From Microthyrium microscopicum (lineage: Eukaryota; Ascomycota; Dothideomycetes; Microthyriales; Microthyriaceae), in assembly GCA_010405405.1 (NCBI GenBank), contig MU004232.1, positions 1,941,481 through 2,005,480 of the forward strand: a stretch of DNA of 64,000 nucleotides, in the 5' to 3' direction. Position 1 is the first letter of the stretch. The number at the start of each line of letters is the position of its first letter. This document shows, piece by piece, positions 42,404-53,000 of the stretch. The translations under genes and the position numbers were made by a program. The notes below the pieces were generated by a model. It was not told the origin of the DNA, did not search any database, and worked only from the letters and a program-made list of their open reading frames with translations.

Positions 42404-44419
42404 ATGATGCTTCTCAAGGGTAAGTCATTTGATATTGCGCAACAGCGCCAGTGTAGTTGAGCTTTGGATTTCTGACACTTTCTAGGCCTTGCTCTTGCTG
42501 CTGCTCTGCTTCCAGCAGTCCTTGCCTCGCCTACTGGCGCCGATATCAAGGCGACCACCGATGGAGCTGTGGAAGGTCAAATCTGGCCTCCACCCGTCTG
42601 GAAAAAGTCGACCGCTGACACTGCCGATATCCCTCACTACTGGCCTCCAATCGTTGCAAAAGACCTCCAAGGATTGAACCCTCCACCCTCATGGTGCTTG
42701 GATACCTTCCATCACTGTACCTGTGTATGCTCTTTTCAAATCTCATCTTGAAAAACAAAAAAAGCATTAAGCTAACCTATGTTAAATAGGTCACTCACGG
42801 CAACTTGGGTTATTGCGGTGTTCACTTCTGTCAATCCGATCATGCAAGTCTTTCCCTCCTGCTTTTGATATCACATCTAACATCTGGTAGGGCTTCAAGT
42901 GTGCTGACTCTTGCGACGTTCTGCACGATCAAGGCCCACTGTGTCTTCCTGGCCCTCTTTCGACTCCCAATGATCCTTCTGATGTCTTCTTGACTTCTCC
43001 GCCTCCCGGTACAATCATACCGGTCGTCTCTACTCGTGACCTCAAAGCTACGGAACAGGAATCTGCTTGCTCCAGCACCTGTTATAGCTTGATTGATGAA
43101 TGCACTGCGGTAAGTTGTATTCTCGGCGTTTTAGGTTCATACTTAACCATGGATTTAGGAATACCACGATGCCAACTGCGCCGCACAAGTTTGTGTCAAC
43201 GAGCTTGTAAGTCTCCAATGTGCAGCAATGTCTTGTTCAGCTACGCCCCATGGTGCCAATGCTTGATATGACTATGCAGATGACAATTGACTAGCTCGCT
43301 AACATATGATTAGGCCTGTATCGATTGCTGCACCACCAAGAAGCGTTCTGTTGAAGAGATTGCTCCAGTCAAGGCCGCGGAGGGCGACTGCGATCAATGC
43401 GCCAAGAACATCAATGACTGTATCGCCGTAAGAACATCCCGACCTTGAAGGTTTTGTTAAGAGACTGACATTATGTTTAGCGCGGCGGTGAGGGCGCCAT
43501 GTGTGCTGATAGCAATTGCGGCTCTCCTCTAGTAAGTCGTACTCGATCTCCCCCCAGCTCCAGCAGCTTCTTTTGCCGCCATTACAAACTTGACTGCCAT
43601 TATTGGGACTAACGTTAGCATAGTGTGGTAGCTGCTGTAATGCATCAAAGCGTTCCGAGGTCATCTCTTTTCCGGTCGTTCCCGCTGAGAAATCGGCTGA
43701 AGCTGACTGCAACAACTGTCGATATGCACTTGCCTACTGCGACTTGGCTCCTCAGAACCAGGACAAGCCCGGTTGCATCCAGAGCACTTGCAACAACGTT
43801 GACTGGTGCGGAAATGGACAGTCATGCTGTCATTCACTCGGTGTTACCAAGCGTTCTGGTATCGAGGCTAATGTGACTGAGCCTTCCCCGGTCACGCTTC
43901 CTCCTAAGTGTGACAAATGTGTTGACGAAATCGAAAAATGCATGAAGGTATGTATTGCTCAGAAGCTCGGGGAAATTGGGCGACGTATTTGAGGCTAATT
44001 TTGGCACAGGAACTCAATAGTAACGAATGTGCTCCCTTCCTTTGTGACAACTCATCAGACGTAAGGCCTTCCTCCCTTTTGTTGCAGAAGCTGGCAACTA
44101 ACATTCAAAAGTGCGAAGGCTGTTGCGACGCACCACCGGTCGTCACCCGAGCTGTAGCCCAATCTGAAGACGATGGATTTGATTGCACCAACTGCTATTC
44201 AGTTGTCAATGGTTGCGTTCAGGTACGATCTTTCTCATATCACCACAAAGCTCCCAATTAACCTGCTTTAGTCTGGAAACTCTTTGAGTTACTGCTCCGG
44301 CGCTGTGTGCTCAGACACCGCTGTAAGTAAAACCCCTACTTGCAGAAGCATAACACTGACTTCATTAGCTCTGCGGATATCCTGGTGCATGCACCGCTAT
44401 GTGTTTGCCGACTGTCTAA
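42404..44419 (+). CDS. Secreted polyprotein of tandem eight-cysteine modules with Kex2-like sites (442 aa)
   Basis: Twelve exons: 42404-42419, 42486-42724, 42790-42843, 42891-43109, 43159-43206, 43314-43427, 43481-43531, 43624-43947, 44010-44060, 44112-44222, 44272-44322, 44369-44419. Every intron after the first is phase 0; the third is GC-AG (GCAAGT). A signal peptide (MMLLKGLALAAALLPAVLAS) leads to a Pro/Trp-rich segment, a divergent module (Cys76-Cys111), then five modules beginning at Cys163, 218, 276, 343 and 397. Cys2-X6-Cys3 and Cys4-X4-Cys5 are invariant. Modules 1-3 are followed by Lys-Arg (203, 257 and 324 are the Arg) and module 4 by Thr-Arg385, suggesting Kex2 release in the Golgi. 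Exons 3, 5, 7, 9 and 11 have 16-18 codons each and carry Cys4-Cys5. Role unknown: effector, antimicrobial or wall protein. Confidence 0.75.
42844..42890 (+). other. GC-AG intron in the modular gene
   Basis: Donor GCAAGT after a phase-0 CAT codon, acceptor TGGTAG, 47 bp. The GT one base-pair later would shift the frame into a stop, whereas the GC donor restores the module and its cysteines. Confidence 0.65.
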
Positions 44420-44976
44420 GTAAGCGCTCTTTCAGTGCCGAAATCTTGTTGAAGTGGACTAACGATCCCTCAAGAAGTCGATCTTTTTGCGTCTCATCTA
44501 CGGCAAACATTATCGACTATGTGATTGCTTCGAATAGAACAGATGACAATGACCAGCCTTCTTGTTAGTCTGAGTGCGGTGGAAAGGACGAATGTTAGAT
44601 ATGACTACTCAATACATGTTGTTATAGTCATGATTGGATGGTTCCGATAAAACAATGAACCAGTTGATTTGACTTAATTTTCCAAACTTGTGATTGAACT
44701 CCGTGTTGTGTTTCCATTATAAGTGAACAGAATGGCAAAGAAAATGCCACGCTCTCATCAACGGCGATGCCTCAGACCGAGGTCGCTAAACACAAGGTGT
44801 TGTACTTCCCGACACCTTCGATAAGTTATTTGGGAATCAGAGTACTTGATAATAGATCGCGGTGGGTGGTTAATATGTAAGTGCCTGCAAGCATGTCATG
44901 AAATAGTGTCGGAGCGTATTGACATCTCTGTACAGCTTTGTGGCTTCCCGGCTTGACATTGTAGAAGCCAGATTGA
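44420..44976. other. 3' flank between convergent genes
   Basis: About 560 bp between the modular gene and pantoate ligase. No gene is seen. Confidence 0.4.
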
Positions 44977-46134
44977 TTACTTCTGAGCAGGCAAAATGAT
45001 GTTATCTATCAACCGAACAGGCCCTGTGTCACCTCCCATCCCGAGCTCTTCGTTCTGAGATTGTTCTTCCAGCGGCTGCATTATTATAGCTCCACTCAGC
45101 ACCGCTCCACGTGCAGGATCAACTTCATCAATCTCCTCCAGCGAATCCGGGTCCGCTAGCGAGATATAGTCAATCTTAAACAGCGCTCGCTTCCCCGGCG
45201 CCAAAGCCTCCTGTGCCTTCCGCTTCTCCTCCAAATATGTCATCGCCGACAGCTGAATATCTTCTCTCGATTGTAGCCCATTCGCGAAAAACATCTCCCC
45301 CAACTCTAGCGCCTCGCTCAGCGCCAGAGCAGCCGTCCGCCTCCTCTTGCCAAGGTATACATTCCGACTACTCATCGCCAGCCCATCACTCTCCCGCATC
45401 GTCGGCCCTATCCGAAATGCAATGGGTAGATGGAAATCTTGTATCATCCGCCGTAGCACCACCGTCTGCTGTACATCCTTTTGCCCGAAATACACACTGT
45501 CTGGCTGCACAATGTTGAACAACTTCATGCACACCGTCGCCACACCTCTGAAAAACACTGGCCTGCTCTTGCCCTCCAGCTTCGTCGCGAGCGGTGTCAC
45601 CGTCACAAAGCTCCCGTGTCCATCAATCTCAGAGGTCGGCGGGAGGGTAGGGTACATGACTTGCGTGGTAGGCGCAAATATTGCTGTTATCCTTCCCAAG
45701 GCTTTTGAAGCGGCGAGCTCGGCGTCGAGGGAGGCGAGTTGTGCGATGTCAGAGTCCCAGGTGCGTGGGTAGCTGGATAGGTCTTCGGTGACGCCGAATT
45801 GCGTTGGGTTTACGTATATGCTAACGAACACGTCGCTGACGTTCGCCGCGGCAAGACGTATCAGCGAGAGGTGGCCTGCGTGGAGTGCGCCCATGGTGGG
45901 CACAAGGCCGACGGTACGCTTGGGTGCATCTGCGGTTGAGTGGGCGAGGGAATTGCGAAATTGGCGGAGACTGGGTACATCGCGGAACAGGTGGGCGGAT
46001 GGGAGTCCTGGGAGAGCTTTGGTAGTTACGATGGGAGGCGAGGTACTCTGGAAGCGACGTGGTATTCTTATGCCGGAAGATGGTGCGTGTAAAATGGAGA
46101 GAAATATGTTTCTTGGTGGTATAAGTTTGCGCAT
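44977..46134 (-). CDS. pan6: Pantoate--beta-alanine ligase (pantothenate synthetase)
   Basis: A single-exon protein of 385 aa. It joins pantoate and beta-alanine with ATP to form pantothenate, precursor of CoA. The nucleotidyl-transferase signature GLVPTMGALHAGHLSLIRLA (His-x-x-His type) and SIYVNPTQFGVTEDLSSYPR, FRGVATVCMKLFNIVQP, YFGQKDVQQTVVLRRMI and the KMSKS-like MSSRN are all present. The first 40 residues are Arg/Ser/Pro-rich (FLSILHAPSSGIRIPRRF), possibly a mitochondrial presequence, though the yeast enzyme is usually cytosolic. Two short insertions make it longer than bacterial PanC. It is divergent from DBP7. Confidence 0.95.
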   Translation of the reverse strand: MRKLIPPRNIFLSILHAPSSGIRIPRRFQSTSPPIVTTKALPGLPSAHLFRDVPSLRQFRNSLAHSTADAPKRTVGLVPTMGALHAGHLSLIRLAAANVSDVFVSIYVNPTQFGVTEDLSSYPRTWDSDIAQLASLDAELAASKALGRITAIFAPTTQVMYPTLPPTSEIDGHGSFVTVTPLATKLEGKSRPVFFRGVATVCMKLFNIVQPDSVYFGQKDVQQTVVLRRMIQDFHLPIAFRIGPTMRESDGLAMSSRNVYLGKRRRTAALALSEALELGEMFFANGLQSREDIQLSAMTYLEEKRKAQEALAPGKRALFKIDYISLADPDSLEEIDEVDPARGAVLSGAIIMQPLEEQSQNEELGMGGDTGPVRLIDNIILPAQK

Positions 46135-46367
46135 TGTGAAATGTGGAGTATATGCAAGAGCGACGTGACGAATGCTCGGAAGCTTTCGATTTTTATACTG
46201 CGTATGATGCAGGACAAGGATTACGCGTGGAAATTGTGGGACGCAAGACGGATCTAGCCGCAGCCATCTAATCTAATCTTGACCCTCTTGCTTTTTTTTT
46301 CTAACTTCATCCCACTTCGAACCTTTTCCTTCTTCACAACAGCGAGATTTACATTTACACCAAGATC
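46135..46367. promoter_or_regulatory. Shared promoter of PAN6 and DBP7
   Basis: Only 233 bp separate the two divergent start codons. A T-rich and C/T-rich leader precedes DBP7. No specific site is assigned. Confidence 0.45.
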
Positions 46368-48755
46368 ATGGCGGACGACGGCCTTCTTGTCAATTTTGAA
46401 ATACCGCAAGGAACATTGGCCACAAAATCTGTATTGCGAGGTGGTCCTTGGTCTGAGCGACGACGAATCAGACAACAAGAAAACTACCATACTAAAAAAC
46501 GGCTGAGAGACACGAATACTCACATCGATAGCGAACTTTTGGAATATGTTGGAACGGGAACAAATCACGAGTCGAAGCGACGGAAGACGAGTCCTGCGAG
46601 CGAAGCAAAGGTCCACGCTAAACCTTTTGGCGGGCCGAAACCATACCATATCACAGCTTCTCCACGCGAGCCACGTACTGGAGCAGTCGACAAACCAATA
46701 ATTTCTTCCCTATTTTCTTCGAATCCAGAGTCCAAGACGACCTTTGATGACAAACCTATCGATCCAAATGCGGAACCGGTAGAACCGTCCAATGCGCCAC
46801 TTTCGAAAGAGCTTCTCAATTTCACAACTTTGGGATTGACTCCTGCGATTGCTGCTCATCTCACCAGCAAACTTGCCATCAGCGCCCCTACTTCGATACA
46901 AAGAGCTGCCATCCCAACGCTTCTCAATAGTGATGAAGATGCCTTCATACAAGCCGAAACAGGATCCGGAAAGACCCTAGCATATCTCCTACCTATCGTA
47001 CAACGAATCATGGCATTGTCACGACCAAAGTCGGATGCAGAGGATGGGATAGCGAGGAATTCCGGACTCTTCGCAATCATTTTGGCCCCTACCCGAGAAC
47101 TCAGCAAGCAGATCTCTGTTGTGTTAGAATCCTTACTACGACGCGCACATTGGATAGTGGCAGGAGCGGTTCTTGGAGGAGAGAGCAAGAAGTCTGAAAA
47201 AGCAAGGATACGGAAAGGCTTCAATATCTTGGTTGCTACGCCTGGAAGACTGGCAGACCATTTGGAGCATACCGAAGCACTGGATACGAGCTCAGTCAGA
47301 TGGTTGGTGCTTGATGAGGGTGACCGTCTTGTGGAGCTAGGCTTCGAAGATGACATCAAAAAGATCATAAGTAAGCTGGACTTTCGACTCCACAAGTCGC
47401 AAGGCAAGGTCCTCGAATCATTACCAAAGAAACGAGTGACGATCCTTTGTTCTGCGACCATGCGCACCGATGTTGAAAGATTGGGCACTATTAGTCTGAA
47501 AGACGCAGCTCATATTGCTGCTGATCCGACACATACAGATCCATCTTCAGAATCAAATCCGAATGGCACCCAGGTCGAGAAGAAGTTTTCCGTCCCTTCT
47601 CAACTCAAGCAATCATATGTTATTGTGCCTGCAAAACTACGCCTTGTCACATTGATTGCATCTTTAAAGAGAGCATTTATTCGATGCAAAACAACCACCA
47701 AAGTCATCGTGTTTGTATCTTGTGCAGACTCTGTCGACTTTCACTTTCAAGCATTGACCAGAAACGAGTCTAATGATTCCACCATCCAAGCCGATGCTAC
47801 CAAAGAAGCGGAGAAGGAAAAAGACAAATGGCGATCCAAGAATGACTTCAAAGCTAAAGCCAGAGCTTCACAGCAGCCTAATGTAGAGCTGGGCACTTCC
47901 GCTAATTCACCCTCCCTCTCAACGGATAGCCAACAAGTCTCCGTATTTCGTCTCCATGGCTCGCTTCAACAATCTCTGCGCACCAGCACTTTACAAGCGT
48001 TTTCCAAATCATCGAACCCTTCTCTTCTCCTCTGTACCGACATTGCTTCCCGTGGTCTCGATTTGCCAGATGTTGACCGCATCATCGAGTATGATCCTGC
48101 CTTCAGCCGGGAAGAACACCTGCATCGCGTGGGTCGAACTGCTCGCGCCGGCAACGAAGGTGCCGCGACCATTTTCTTGCAACCAGGCTGCGAAGAGGGC
48201 TACGTTGATGTGCTCAAGGCCGAGCGAGGCGACCTAGGTGCCGTAAACCTTCGTGGCATGACGGCTGAAGCTGTCCTACGCGCTGGCTTCCCGACTGTCA
48301 CACAGAACGCCGGACGACCTCGCAAAAATGTAGAGGAACTGCAGCCGTGGGAGGTTCTGGCAACAGACTTCCAGCTTGCGGTTGAGAGATGGGCGTTGGC
48401 AGAACCAGGCGTGCTTGAGGCTGCGAGACGAGCCTTTCAGAGCCATATTCGCGCGTATGCGACCCATGTCAAGGATGAACGGCAGTGGTTCGATATGAAG
48501 CAGTTACATCTAGGTCATCTTGCTAAAGCATTTGCTCTTCGCGATCGACCTGGAAGCGTAAACGTGCCGGGCTTGCGAGTCTCAGCTGGCAAGGTCAAAG
48601 CTGATAGGAAGCAAGCTGGAGGTGGTGCAAAATCAGCGAAGAAAAGCGATAATGATGGCCAAGGTGGAGAAGATGCTGATATCGCAGAAGCAAGACGCAA
48701 GATGAGTAGGATGGGACGTTCCACAGGCGGTGCAAGCGAGTTCAATCTCGCATAG
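46368..48755 (+). CDS. dbp7: ATP-dependent RNA helicase DBP7
   Basis: A single-exon protein of 795 aa. Dbp7/DDX31 is a nucleolar DEAD-box helicase in 60S ribosome assembly. The N-terminus MADDGLLVNFEIPQG is typical of fungal Dbp7 and is followed by a basic region. Motifs in order: Q motif (FTTLGLTPAIAAHL, SAPTSIQRAAIPTL), I AETGSGKT, Ia PTRELSKQ, TPGRL, II LDEGDRL (Asp-Glu-Gly-Asp in place of DEAD, normal for Dbp7), III SATMRTD, IV VIVFVSCADSVDFH, V ASRGLDLPDVD and VI HRVGRTARAG. The Lys/Gly-rich C-terminal tail is usual. It converges with ASA1 with 22 bp between stop codons. Confidence 0.97.
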   Translation: MADDGLLVNFEIPQGTLATKSVLRGGPWSERRRIRQQENYHTKKRLRDTNTHIDSELLEYVGTGTNHESKRRKTSPASEAKVHAKPFGGPKPYHITASPREPRTGAVDKPIISSLFSSNPESKTTFDDKPIDPNAEPVEPSNAPLSKELLNFTTLGLTPAIAAHLTSKLAISAPTSIQRAAIPTLLNSDEDAFIQAETGSGKTLAYLLPIVQRIMALSRPKSDAEDGIARNSGLFAIILAPTRELSKQISVVLESLLRRAHWIVAGAVLGGESKKSEKARIRKGFNILVATPGRLADHLEHTEALDTSSVRWLVLDEGDRLVELGFEDDIKKIISKLDFRLHKSQGKVLESLPKKRVTILCSATMRTDVERLGTISLKDAAHIAADPTHTDPSSESNPNGTQVEKKFSVPSQLKQSYVIVPAKLRLVTLIASLKRAFIRCKTTTKVIVFVSCADSVDFHFQALTRNESNDSTIQADATKEAEKEKDKWRSKNDFKAKARASQQPNVELGTSANSPSLSTDSQQVSVFRLHGSLQQSLRTSTLQAFSKSSNPSLLLCTDIASRGLDLPDVDRIIEYDPAFSREEHLHRVGRTARAGNEGAATIFLQPGCEEGYVDVLKAERGDLGAVNLRGMTAEAVLRAGFPTVTQNAGRPRKNVEELQPWEVLATDFQLAVERWALAEPGVLEAARRAFQSHIRAYATHVKDERQWFDMKQLHLGHLAKAFALRDRPGSVNVPGLRVSAGKVKADRKQAGGGAKSAKKSDNDGQGGEDADIAEARRKMSRMGRSTGGASEFNLA

Positions 48756-48777
48756 ATACGTAGATTGATGGGTCAAA

Positions 48778-50017
48778 TCAAAATATATCCCACAATGATA
48801 CTTTGCCATCTTTGGACCCGGCTGCTAGCCAGTGTGTTTCTTTTGTTCTCAATTCTCGTCGCTGCTTGACTGTTAGACTGGACGGAGCCTGAGTGAATAC
48901 CACCTCCAGGCTCTGATTAACGGTTTCCTCTGCTGAATCAGAGACAGAAACCTTATCCTCGGCCTCACGCTCATTCGTTTTGGTCCTTGCTGGTCCGATG
49001 TCAGCAAATGCTATGGAATAGCAGCCTTCCTTATGCCATTTCAAGACTGCAATTTCGTTCAAGGACTTGAGACCATAGACTCGTATCTTCGTATCCCATC
49101 CTGCAGTAGCAAAAACACGACCGTCTCCTCGAACAGCCAGTCCTTGTTGACCAGAATGGCCTGTTTTGATACTTACGACTTCCTCAGACCTCAATTTGTC
49201 CTTGAAGGAGTTTGGTAGCGGATGGCTTGCCACCACAGCATCAGCAGACGAAGTGAAATATCGCCCAGCAGACCATGACAGATCTAGCGATAGAATAGGC
49301 TGCGAGTGCGGTTTGGCTGAGTACATCGTCATCCACACTTTATTCTCAGCATCGAAAACCTGTACAGTAGTAGCTCCAGCTTCATTACCGAGAACAAGAC
49401 AGAGTGTGTCATCCTGTAATCGCAGTAACTTTATCGCCATAGACATGGTCGCCTGCACTGCCGTTGATGGAGGCACAGAGTGCAAGCGCTTTTCAGACGG
49501 CAGTTCCCAGATATCAACAACTCCATCTTTGATGCCCGGCACTCCCACCAACACACCGTCCTGATCTTTTGCGACCGGACACATGGCAAACTTGCAAAAG
49601 CTCAGACTGTTCACTCGCAGCGAATGCAATAGCCATGGACTCCGACGCTCGACTTCCGCGCCCTCTGCGGGCAACGCGCGGGACATTTCTGCCTCTGCAG
49701 TCGAAGGGACTTGCCAGACGCGTAGCCAGTCATCACGCCCGTGTCTATTCCAGATCAGCCAATCCCACCATGTGCCGTGCGATTTGAACGTACGTCAGAA
49801 TCTTGTCCGAGCCCCACGAGTCCATTCCCAGTATGCTCTTCTCGTGCGGTCGCCAGACACCTGCAGGTCGGCGCGAGACCATGTCCCAGAGGACGACAAA
49901 GCCATCGGCATCGCCAGAGAGCAAGCGAGTGTTGGCGCGTAGAAAATGTAGGGCGTGGATCTGGGCAGTATGGCCGCGGAGTATGTAGGCAGGTTGAGCG
50001 GGCGGACGCGTCGTCAT
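48778..50017 (-). CDS. asa1: ASTRA-associated protein 1 (WD40)
   Basis: Exons on the minus strand are 50017-49794 and 49744-48778 (49-bp intron, GTACGT...AATAG), giving 396 aa. Asa1 is a component of the ASTRA/TTT-linked chromatin and PIKK-assembly machinery. The propeller repeats are clear: AYILRGHTAQIHALHFLRAN, LLSGDADGFVVLWDMVSRRP, HGRDDWLRVWQV just after the intron, and a late pair (VFATAGWDTKIRVYGL, WLAAGSKDGKVSLWDIF). An acidic loop with KTNEREAEDKVSVSD lies between the last two blades, as in other fungal Asa1 proteins. The start at 50017 precedes the first blade by ten residues. Confidence 0.92.
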
Positions 50018-53000
50018 CTAGTGTACTGTGAAAATGAGTGAAGGCGTTGGGCGTATCGAGGATTCAGATTCCACATTCGTTTGTAGAAAGCAGTTGGTAC
50101 CACTGAAGAAACGAGACAGATGGCGGACGGTAAATTGCGCTATGGGGAGTATCGTGAAAGTGCAAGGATCATTGCTCGAGAATATACGGTTCGCACCGTA
50201 CCTTCCGAATTTCAGAGGTTCCTTCCCAATTCGACTAGCTGTCGTCCAATTTCGGATACGCTAAACTTTAATCCGTCTTCTTTGCGTCTTTCATCGGATC
50301 GTGGAATTGTGGGAAAACAAAAAGCTGAAATATTCTGTTGCCAGGGGCACATTCGAGGGGCGGGCATACCAGTAGAGGCTGATCCCAATATTCTCACTAA
50401 TGATCATCTAATTGTGATACAGGTATCATTTCTAATAGCCCGGTTGTACTCGCAGGTCGACAAGTAGAAGTTGATGCAGCATACTAATCGCTAGGAAAGC
50501 GAACCAAATATAATGGACTTTAGTCGTACTTGGACATTTGGGCGCCCTCACATATCATCCGACGACTTTGTCGTCCGAAGCGCGCAGAACGGAGGAAATA
50601 GGTACCAGCACATTTTCCTCTTCATATAAAAGCTCTGACATGGAAACTTGATATGTCCCAGGGAACTTCAAGACAGGAATCCTTCAAGACTGACATGCAT
50701 ATGGTAGATTCCGGAACCCTCGAGGAACAAAACCCGCAATTGGCATTATTGTTGAGCGGTATTGTGTATGGGTAGTTGAGAATCGCAAGCTTGCCCTGCA
50801 ACTCGAGTTTTAGGTAGACCTGGAGTTACCAACAGTCTGGATCTATATTCTGACTCAGGGTCAGGATCCTAATCGGTTATATTTTCCGGACATGAAGAAC
50901 CCGGGGAAGAACCACCGTAGGATCAAACCTGCTGGGTTCTCGACATCTCTTAACCATCTCTTTTCCACTTGACTCCCATGTAATGTGAGGAGTAGTACAG
51001 ACAACGTACATCATGCATCGGGAGGACCTTTCCGAACCTACTTCTTGCCACTCATTATGGCGATAAATGGCACTTACAGTCAAGCACGCTGATCTGGAGA
51101 GTGCAAATATCTCGGTGACATATTGCTTGCTGCATTTGGCGTTTATACTGCACGGTATCACCTAGTTTTCTTGTTTGAAATGCGAATACTTGTAGCGACT
51201 TGCATAATTGATATGTTCCTCAAATGATTTGCAGCGATCCGAGCTTGTCAGCTGTCGCTTGAACAAGGATTGTGAAATGAATGACTCTGTCACTTCATTT
51301 CACGGTTGGTAGACTTGGTTCATCATGAAGAGACGAGGATACAAAGTGTTGTAGTCAATGATGCTTTTTAAGGATTTTCAATTGGCTCTGCTTTTCCCAA
51401 TTGCATCTTCGTTTTGTCAAACTCAGACAGCCACGACCGTTTTGAAAAGCCAAATAAGAAATGGCAGGGAAAGTCGGCCCGGCGGGCGGGAACAATAGCT
51501 AAATTCAGGCATGGCTTATTGGGAGGTCAAGGAAGAAGGCCGGTATGGACCAAAAGCAATCAAGTTTGATATGTGCGGCTTCCAGATTCCAAAATCTTAC
51601 GTCAATTGACAATGAAAGATGGCCGGTATCTAACTGGTACCGATAATCGATTCATATACGTAAGTAATCTGGGTATGAATGCACACAGGACTGGCAAAGT
51701 GAATGGCAGGCTCCTCAATCTTACTAAAGAAAAGATGTTTTATTCCCCATCGCCTTTGATAACTGATCAAGAGACTAACACCGTGTTTTTGGCAACTGGA
51801 CCGCTTAACAAGGAATCGTTGCATTGGAGAGACACCGAAGGTGTAGGAAGGACGACGACTGTTCTGTTAATCAATCGATTCAATCCACAAGGCAGTCAAG
51901 GCAAATGGTTCATGGAACACAAGCATCGTATGACAAGTTGGATCTAGCGTGCGCGCGTGGCGTCAAACAGGCCTCGCTCTAGCCAGCTTTGACTCCCTGG
52001 AGCAATAGCCGAAACACGCGAAGTTGGTGCACGCTTTCGCGGACTGCGCTGCTCTTATTCATCTGCACGCAGCACAGTGCAGCCTGCAGTGAACCTTTTC
52101 TTCTTGTCTTGTTGAGCCTTGAGGTACCTTGATGTGGATCCGAGCTCCTGTACTGCACTGACAGCTATCCGTGTCTTCTACAAGGATATCTTGCAGACAC
52201 CCGGGGACGGCGAGAAGATTGTTCCTTGCCGAAGATGCGATGAGCAATGCTGAAAAGAGAGAATTGAGGCCTGAGCACGATCGACTGAATTCAACAGATT
52301 GAAGAACACAAAAGAACAAGCGCAAAAGTACCACTGGCCAGTAAGGACATCCATTCGCTGTCACACCAATGGCATTTCTTAAATCAGGATAGGTTGGCCA
52401 CTATTAGCGAATATCATTTCCCGCCTAAAGACGTTCCTTGAGGCTTCGCCAGTCTAATGCAAAGCATCTCAACTCATCACTCTCCTACTGCTGCTGCTGT
52501 GGTTTAGGGGCCAGACCACGAGGCGCCAGCGCCGTTGCATTTTGCAATATCTTCCTTTTCTCTTGGTACTTCATACATGCGGATTGACCCGTCCAGAGCG
52601 CATGGGACAGCCGCTGAAAACGCTGTAGCGCTTCGAAGCCTGAACAAGGCCAGGTTAAAACTCCAGGCGGCTCACTCTTGCTTTCTTTCATCCTTACAAC
52701 GCTCAACATTGTTCCCGTCTCGTCGCATTTGCCATACGGAGTAATGCTTTGTGTTACCTGATTGCACAAGCAGAACTTTGTAAGCCTATCCGGCCAATGA
52801 AAATCTCTCTACGGATACCAAATTCTCCTCTCATCGAGCACATACAGTTGCAGCCGAGCGCATCCCGATTTGTCGTTGTGGTCGCATCTTGGGCCACCTA
52901 GGAGAGACCGAGTTCGCCATTGACAGTCTCTTGCCGGAAAGATTGCAATCAACGTACTATTACTGGCATACTGTACTCACAAACAGCCTGGTCTAATCCG

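Noticed and set aside
42404-44419. Hydrophobin identity for the modular proteins
   Set aside because: Hydrophobins have two Cys-Cys pairs; these modules have one pair at the end and different spacing.
50120-50467. 115-codon plus frame upstream of ASA1
   Set aside because: It lies in the ASA1 promoter side, has no recognisable motif, and its codon pattern gives no support.
51573-51947. 124-codon plus frame in the gene-poor region
   Set aside because: No domain, signal or membrane segment; an open frame of this size can occur by chance in 4 kb.
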